A DNA stretch of 64,000 nucleotides from Muricauda sp. MAR_2010_75. GTDB lineage: Bacteria > Bacteroidota > Bacteroidia > Flavobacteriales > Flavobacteriaceae. Within the stretch, counting starts at the first letter, position 1; the number at the start of each line of letters is the position of its first letter. A model generated the notes under the pieces. The model was not told the origin of the DNA. It saw only the letters and a list, made by a program, of their open reading frames with translations, and searched no databases. The position numbers were made by a program, and so were the translations under genes. The stretch is from contig NZ_JQNJ01000001.1 of NCBI RefSeq assembly GCF_000745185.1, positions 1,449,501 to 1,513,500 on the forward strand, written 5' to 3'. This document shows positions 59,217 through 64,000 of this stretch, one piece after another.

Positions 59217-59963
59217 CTATCCCTTCAACGAAGCAGATAGATATTCACGATTCATTCGGGCAATGTTGGTCAATGAAATGCCTTTAGGACACTCCACTTC
59301 GCAAGCACCGGTGTTGGTACAATTTCCAAAACCTTCCAAGTCCATTTGACGGACCATATTTTGAACGCGCTCCACCGCCTCAATTCTACCTTGTGGCAAC
59401 AACGCAAACTGCGAAACTTTGGCTGAGGTGAACAACATGGCACTGGCGTTTTTACAAGCGGCTACACAAGCCCCACAACCAATGCAGGTAGCGGCGTCCA
59501 TAGCTTCGTCCGCGTCGTGTTTGTTAATGGGAATGGCATTGGCATCCACAGTGTTTCCGGAAGTGTTCACAGAAATATAACCGCCAGCTTGTTGAATTCT
59601 CTCAAAAGCGCTTCGGTCCACGATTAAATCTTTGATGACCGGGAATGCCTTGGCTTTAAATGGCTCAATGACAATCGTATCGCCGTCATTGAATTTACGC
59701 ATGTGCAATTGGCAGGTAGTTACCAATCGGTCTGGGCCGTGCGGTTCTCCGTTGATTTGCAAGGAACAGGTCCCGCAGATACCCTCTCTACAGTCATGGT
59801 CAAATTCCACGGGCTCTTCTCCTTTGGAAACCAACTCTTCATTTAGGATATCCAGCATTTCCAAGAAAGACATATCACCTTCTACACCGTCAAGGGTATA
59901 ATCAACTATTTTACCTGGTGAAGATGCGTCTTTTTGACGCCATATTTTTAGATATAATTTCAT
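59217..59963 (-). CDS. sdhB: Succinate dehydrogenase/fumarate reductase iron-sulfur subunit
   Basis: The 248-residue electron-transfer subunit of complex II. The 2Fe-2S cluster ligands are in [19 protein letters not shown] with a distal LVTTC, and the 4Fe-4S and 3Fe-4S ligands are in [15 protein letters not shown] and [16 protein letters not shown]. It passes electrons from SdhA to the heme b subunit at the membrane. ATG 59963 starts the usual [10 protein letters not shown]; an earlier frame through 60020 is encoded by the heptamer repeats and is not protein-like. It is last in sdhCAB. Confidence 0.96.
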   Translation of the reverse strand: MKLYLKIWRQKDASSPGKIVDYTLDGVEGDMSFLEMLDILNEELVSKGEEPVEFDHDCREGICGTCSLQINGEPHGPDRLVTTCQLHMRKFNDGDTIVIEPFKAKAFPVIKDLIVDRSAFERIQQAGGYISVNTSGNTVDANAIPINKHDADEAMDAATCIGCGACVAACKNASAMLFTSAKVSQFALLPQGRIEAVERVQNMVRQMDLEGFGNCTNTGACEVECPKGISLTNIARMNREYLSASLKG

Positions 59964-59973
59964 AGTTATGTAG

Positions 59974-60027
59974 TTGTTCGTTGTTTGTTGTTCGTTGATG
60001 GGTTTTCCATCAACCATCAACTTTTAA
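59974..60027. repeat. 7-bp repeat arrays in inverted orientation, sdhA-sdhB gap
   Basis: On the plus strand the units are TTGTTCG, TTGTTTG, TTGTTCG, TTGATGG, then GTTTT, then CCATCAA, CCATCAA, CTTTTAA. TTGATGG and CCATCAA form a perfect 7-bp stem around GTTTT. The arrays run up to the last base before the sdhA stop codon and account for almost the whole gap. Confidence 0.8.
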
Positions 60028-62031
60028 CTATTTATAACTCCTTGTTTTTAATTCAATATTCTCATACACCAAATCCTCTTTGTGCAACTTGGCATCTTTG
60101 GGCTCGCCCTTGTATTCCCAAGCGGCCACATATTTAAAGTTCTTGTCATCTCGGAGTGCCTCCCCTTCCTCGGTCTGGTACTCTTCGCGGAAGTGACCCC
60201 CACACGATTCGTTTCGGTGCAAAGCATCTTTGGCGAACAGTTCACCCAGTTCCAAGAAGTCGGCCACGCGTCCCGCTTTTTCCAATTCTTGATTTTTGGA
60301 ATCGATGGTTCCCGGAACTTTTACATTTTCCCAGAAATCTTTACGAAGCGCTGCAATTTCCTTGATGGCTTCTTCAAGCTCTTTTGCATTTCGGGCCATA
60401 CCGCACTTGTTCCACATGATCTTGCCCAACTTTTTGTGATAGTAATCCACGGAGTGGATTCCGGTGCCGGACATCAGTTTCTCCATGCGTTCACAGACTT
60501 GCTTTTCAGCTTCATCAAATGCTTCGGAATCCGTCGGGATTTTTCCGGTACGGATATCATGGGACAAATAATCCCCGATAGTGTACGGTAGTACAAAGTA
60601 ACCATCAGCCAGACCTTGCATCAAGGCCGAAGCACCCAAACGGTTGGCCCCATGGTCGCTAAAGTTGGCTTCACCAGCCGCATAACATCCGGGGATAGTA
60701 GTTTGCAGGTTATAATCCACCCAAAGACCTCCCATGGTATAATGTACCGCAGGATAGATCATCATTGGGGTTTTATATGGATTTTGATCTACAATTTTTT
60801 CATACATCTGGAAGAGGTTGCCGTATTTAGCCTCGATAACTTCTTCACCCAATTTTATAATGGTAGCTTCGTCTGGATTTTTAATACCGGAGGTCAAGGC
60901 TTTTTCTTTTCCATATCGCTTAATCGCCGATGCGAAATCCAAATAAACAGCTTCACCTGTTTTGTTTACCCCAAATCCGGCATCGCAACGTTCCTTGGCA
61001 GCTCTTGAGGCCACATCACGAGGCACTAGGTTACCAAACGCTGGGTATCTTCGCTCCAAATAGTAATCTCTATCTTCTTCGGCAATCTCTGTTGGCTTCA
61101 ATTTGCCTTCCCGAATGGCAACGGCATCTTCCATTTTCTTTGGTACCCAAATACGTCCATCATTCCGAAGGGATTCGGACATCAAAGTCAATTTTGATTG
61201 ATGCTCACCGGACACGGGAATACATGTTGGGTGGATTTGCGTAAAACAAGGGTTAGCAAAGAAGGCCCCCTTACGGTGCGCCCGCCAAGCGGCCATTACA
61301 TTGCTTCCCATGGCATTTGTGGAGAGGAAGAACACATTTCCATAACCTCCTGTGGCCAACACAACAGCATGACCACTATGTCGTTCAATTTCACCAGTTA
61401 CCAAATCACGGGCTATAATTCCACGAGCTTTGCCATCCACCAGAACCAAATCCATCATTTCATGACGGGTAAACGATTGAATCTTACCTCGATTGATTTG
61501 TCGGTTCATAGCGGCGTAGGCCCCCAACAACAATTGCTGTCCGGTCTGCCCTTTGGCGTAGAAGGTTCTTGAAACCAAAACCCCACCGAAGGAACGGTTG
61601 TCCAACATGCCCCCATATTCTCGAGCAAAAGGAACGCCTTGAGCCACACATTGGTCAATGATATTTCCAGATACTTCGGCCAAGCGGTATACATTGGCTT
61701 CACGCGAGCGGTAGTCACCTCCTTTTATGGTATCGTAGAACAGACGATAGTTACTGTCACCATCCCCTTGATAATTCTTGGCTGCATTGATACCTCCTTG
61801 GGCAGCAATGGAGTGCGCCCTACGTGGAGAATCCTGGTAGCAGAAAGTCTTTACGTTGTACCCCAACTCGGCCAGAGTTGCAGCGGCAGCACCGCCTGCC
61901 AATCCTGTTCCCACAACAATAATATCGATGTTCCTTTTGTTTGCAGGGTTAACAAGATTTATGTCATTTTTATGTTTGGTCCATTTATCGGCCAGTGGCC
62001 CAGATGGAACTTTTGAATCCAATATGCCCAT
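60028..62031 (-). CDS. sdhA: Succinate dehydrogenase/fumarate reductase flavoprotein subunit
   Basis: The 667-residue catalytic subunit. [20 protein letters not shown] is the FAD dinucleotide motif, [20 protein letters not shown] holds the His for covalent FAD, and the substrate site has [15 protein letters not shown] and the C-terminal arginine-containing region [20 protein letters not shown]. It oxidises succinate to fumarate. Length and the single cytochrome b partner are as in the B-type enzymes common in Bacteroidota. It starts 2 bp after the sdhC stop. Confidence 0.97.
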   Translation of the reverse strand: MGILDSKVPSGPLADKWTKHKNDINLVNPANKRNIDIIVVGTGLAGGAAAATLAELGYNVKTFCYQDSPRRAHSIAAQGGINAAKNYQGDGDSNYRLFYDTIKGGDYRSREANVYRLAEVSGNIIDQCVAQGVPFAREYGGMLDNRSFGGVLVSRTFYAKGQTGQQLLLGAYAAMNRQINRGKIQSFTRHEMMDLVLVDGKARGIIARDLVTGEIERHSGHAVVLATGGYGNVFFLSTNAMGSNVMAAWRAHRKGAFFANPCFTQIHPTCIPVSGEHQSKLTLMSESLRNDGRIWVPKKMEDAVAIREGKLKPTEIAEEDRDYYLERRYPAFGNLVPRDVASRAAKERCDAGFGVNKTGEAVYLDFASAIKRYGKEKALTSGIKNPDEATIIKLGEEVIEAKYGNLFQMYEKIVDQNPYKTPMMIYPAVHYTMGGLWVDYNLQTTIPGCYAAGEANFSDHGANRLGASALMQGLADGYFVLPYTIGDYLSHDIRTGKIPTDSEAFDEAEKQVCERMEKLMSGTGIHSVDYYHKKLGKIMWNKCGMARNAKELEEAIKEIAALRKDFWENVKVPGTIDSKNQELEKAGRVADFLELGELFAKDALHRNESCGGHFREEYQTEEGEALRDDKNFKYVAAWEYKGEPKDAKLHKEDLVYENIELKTRSYK

Positions 62032-62033
62032 AC

Positions 62034-62702
62034 TTAATGTGTTATTGGGTTAAAGTGGTGATACAGGGCGATGAATGCAAAGCCCAAAGGAATGACCACC
62101 GAAAATATTTTAGTGAATGTCTTTACGGCAGGCGTGTATTTGTTGTTCCATCCCATACTTTGGAACGAGGAAGCAAACCCATGCCATAGGTGAAGAGCCA
62201 ACAATACAAAAGCCACTACGTAAAGAATGGTTCTCCAGAACGGCTCAAACTTTTCTACGGTTTCGTGGTAGTATCGGGTGGGATCTTCCGGGGAAACCTC
62301 AATGTATTTGTAGGCCATCTCATGTACCCAGAAATCGTAGAAGTGCAATACCAAGAAAGCAAGCACCACCAATCCGGAATAGATCATGTTTCGGGAAACC
62401 CAAGGTGCATTGGCACTGCCCTTGTACTTTACATAACTGCCTCCCCTGGCTTTTTTGTTCTGAATTTCAAGCGCAAAACCCATTACAAAATGGATGATTA
62501 CGCCCGCAATCAAAATAGGCTGCAGTACAAATTGTACCAAAGGGTTGTATCCCATAAAATGGGACCAAGAGTTAAAAGTTTCCGGATCTATGACCGAAGT
62601 AATATTAATGGTAAAATGTTGTGTGAGAAAAACAACCAAAAAAAGACCCGAAAGCGCCATTACCACTTTGCGGGCAATTGAAGATTTTATCAATCCACTC
62701 AT
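62034..62702 (-). CDS. sdhC: Succinate dehydrogenase cytochrome b subunit
   Basis: A 222-residue membrane anchor with five helices that binds two hemes b, as in type B complex II (no separate sdhD). [20 protein letters not shown] starts the first helix, and heme-ligand histidines are visible in [39 protein letters not shown] and [14 protein letters not shown]. It passes electrons to menaquinone in the inner membrane. It is the first gene of sdhCAB, with a strong promoter. Confidence 0.95.
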   Translation of the reverse strand: MSGLIKSSIARKVVMALSGLFLVVFLTQHFTINITSVIDPETFNSWSHFMGYNPLVQFVLQPILIAGVIIHFVMGFALEIQNKKARGGSYVKYKGSANAPWVSRNMIYSGLVVLAFLVLHFYDFWVHEMAYKYIEVSPEDPTRYYHETVEKFEPFWRTILYVVAFVLLALHLWHGFASSFQSMGWNNKYTPAVKTFTKIFSVVIPLGFAFIALYHHFNPITH

Positions 62703-62719
62703 TAGTGCTGGTTTTCTGA

Positions 62720-62750
62720 CAAATTTACGGTACGGTTAAGTTTTTAACAA
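62720..62750 (-). promoter_or_regulatory. Promoter of sdhCAB (TTG-N20-TAAATTTG)
   Basis: On the minus strand TTG (62750-62748) is followed after 20 bp by TAAATTTG (62727-62720), ending 17 bp before the sdhC start codon. Both elements match the Bacteroidota consensus. Confidence 0.7.
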
Positions 62751-62928
62751 GCTTTCAACATCGTAAAACCAGTTATTTAGACTGATTTTAAGCTTGTGCG
62801 AAATTAAATCAATGAAAAGGTTTTGTTACATTGATTTGCGGAGACTATTCATTTCAAAATTAGTAGGGAAGGAATCTATTCTAGGATTTTTGACCGATAT
62901 TACAGAAGATTTTAACCAACCTAATGCC

Positions 62929-63819
62929 ATGGACATTGCCATTTTATCCGTAAGCCTCAATGTACATTCCACAAGAAGGATAGCTCAAGAAGCACAGGAG
63001 GCGGGGCATTATATTGAAATGATCGACCACACAAAATGCTCTGTAAAGTTGGGTGCGGACAAGCCCCAAATTTATTTGGATGATGAAGACATCACCGATG
63101 AGTTTGATGCCATTATTCCTCGAATTGGCACTACGGTCACAAGACATGGCGCAGCCATTGTCAAGCAATTTGAGATGAACCATATCTTTAGTACGGCCAG
63201 GTCATTGGGAATTACCCGGGCTCGGAATAAAGTTCGGACGTTGCAGATTATGGCCAGAAAGGGAATTCCCATACCGGAAACCGTGTTTTCCATCAATCCC
63301 CATAATGTTGAAGACCAGATCAAACTTTTGGGAGGAGGACCGGTCATCATAAAATTACAGGAAGGTACCCAAGGCAAAGGGGTGATGTTGGCCGAGAGCA
63401 AGAAATCGGCAAAATCCATTATCGATACCTTATACAATATGAACACCAGTATTCTGCTACAGGAATATATTGAAGAGGCCCATGGCGAGGACCTTCGGAT
63501 TATTGTGGTGGGCAACAAAGTGGTGGCCAGCATGAAGCGGACCAGCCATATGGATGACTTCAGGTCCAATGTACATCGCGGTGCGGAGACAGAAGCGGTA
63601 AAATTGACTCCAAAAGAGAAATTCATCGCAATAAATGCCACCAAGCACTTGGGGCTTGGAGTGGCTGGGGTGGACCTTATCCGCTCCAAAAAAGGACCTT
63701 TGCTGATAGAGGTCAATGCTTCACCGGGTTTAAAAGGAATTGAAGCTGCAACCAATGTAAATGTTGCCAAACATATTATTCAGTTTGTAGAAAAGAATGG
63801 GCGCAGAAAACGAAAATAA
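62929..63819 (+). CDS. rimK: RimK-family ATP-grasp ligase
   Basis: A 296-residue ATP-grasp enzyme of the RimK (ribosomal protein S6 glutamylation) family. The N-terminus MDIAILSVSLNVHSTRRIAQ is typical, GPVIIKLQEGTQGKGVML binds ATP, and LLIEVNASPGLKGIE carries the metal-binding Asn/Glu. The frame is open upstream to 62794 and ATG 62812 would add a 39-residue basic-hydrophobic extension; I keep 62929 as the family start. The next gene, an aspartoacylase-like hydrolase, overlaps it by 23 bp, as in many genomes where the two are paired. Confidence 0.9.
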   Translation: MDIAILSVSLNVHSTRRIAQEAQEAGHYIEMIDHTKCSVKLGADKPQIYLDDEDITDEFDAIIPRIGTTVTRHGAAIVKQFEMNHIFSTARSLGITRARNKVRTLQIMARKGIPIPETVFSINPHNVEDQIKLLGGGPVIIKLQEGTQGKGVMLAESKKSAKSIIDTLYNMNTSILLQEYIEEAHGEDLRIIVVGNKVVASMKRTSHMDDFRSNVHRGAETEAVKLTPKEKFIAINATKHLGLGVAGVDLIRSKKGPLLIEVNASPGLKGIEAATNVNVAKHIIQFVEKNGRRKRK

Positions 63820-64000
63820 GACGCTGACCATAAATGGTGAAACCATTGCTCCGGGAGAAAATAAACTGTTGCAATTGAACATTGCGCGACTTCCAACCGG
63901 TACTTTGATAGATATTCCCGTGCATGTATTCAATGGCAAAAGGGCGGGGCCAACCGTTTTGGTCCAAGCGGGATTGCATGGCGATGAGATCAATGGTGTG
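63797..64000 (+). CDS. Succinylglutamate desuccinylase/aspartoacylase family protein (5' part)
   Basis: Only the first 68 residues are in the window. LLQLNIARLPTGTLIDIPVH and the zinc-binding motif VLVQAGLHGDEINGV (H and E of HGDE) identify the M14-like AstE/AspA family of zinc amidohydrolases. The start ATG 63797 overlaps rimK, indicating co-translation, and the protein may reverse or act beside the RimK ligase reaction. The gene continues past 64000. Confidence 0.85.
   Translation, partial: MGAENENKTLTINGETIAPGENKLLQLNIARLPTGTLIDIPVHVFNGKRAGPTVLVQAGLHGDEINGV

Noticed and set aside
59964..60020. Longer SdhB start at 60020
   Set aside because: The added residues are encoded by the heptamer repeats, and the family starts at MKLYLKIW.

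Overview
The window is chromosomal DNA from a marine-type member of the Flavobacteriaceae (Bacteroidota); Muricauda/Allomuricauda-like relatives seem the best guess, but the genus is inference. The evidence is the lineage-specific gene content (gldH, the SprE/PorW secretion lipoprotein, bactofilin, DUF4254, DUF6427, DUF5687 and DUF4292 families, an HU-CCDC81/SPOR protein, an atp operon without atpD and atpC) and the recurring Bacteroidota promoter -7 box TAnnTTTG. I saw no rRNA or tRNA genes, insertion sequences or CRISPR arrays.

Layout. 1-7186 is the end of a surface-polysaccharide locus: an O-antigen polymerase fragment, a glycosyltransferase, an acetyltransferase, a sulfotransferase, a ligase-like protein, a deacetylase-like protein, a GT26 transferase and the polyprenyl glycosylphosphotransferase. 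It looks AT-richer than what follows. A UDP-glucuronate decarboxylase (7286) and purD (8326) come next. 9592-12463 is a small envelope block (two membrane proteins, DUF4254, GT9). 12460-16945 holds a TetR regulator, an unrecognised acidic protein and three arsenosugar-type genes, with four copies of one operator-like palindrome. 16945-22782 carries a patatin, a ferredoxin-type reductase, an ABC exporter, an NTF2-like protein and a GlxA-type regulator.

22897-31772 is a long co-directional block: SprE/PorW, bactofilin, AtpZ, a membrane protein and atpBEFHAG. 31910-38668 is an envelope operon: flippase, dut, sugar nucleotidyltransferase, TPR protein, DUF4292 lipoprotein, degenerate LytM protein and aldo/keto reductase. 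38672-48487 is mixed: thioesterase, HU-CCDC81/SPOR, dprA, trpS, a GlsB-like protein, plsC, a degenerate GAF kinase, an ECF-like sigma factor with a membrane-spanning barrel partner, a lipoprotein and recA. 48773-53882 holds trhO, ricT, gldH and a class A penicillin-binding protein. 53979-58962 has a CoA-transferase pair, a hidden 35-residue gene, a GNAT enzyme, a divergent HTH/S24-repressor pair, an aminotransferase and a Vsr-type nuclease. 59217-62702 is sdhCAB, and the window ends in rimK and a partial aspartoacylase-family gene.

The most unusual signals lie outside genes: 7-bp tandem repeats that fill whole intergenic gaps (dprA-trpS, sdhA-sdhB, atpA-atpG), a dispersed hairpin family sharing the core TCGACTGCGCTC, a 131-bp nested inverted repeat at 21052-21182, a candidate TetR regulon, and a 35-codon gene with its own promoter and terminator. 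The sulfotransferase gene lacks any normal start codon.
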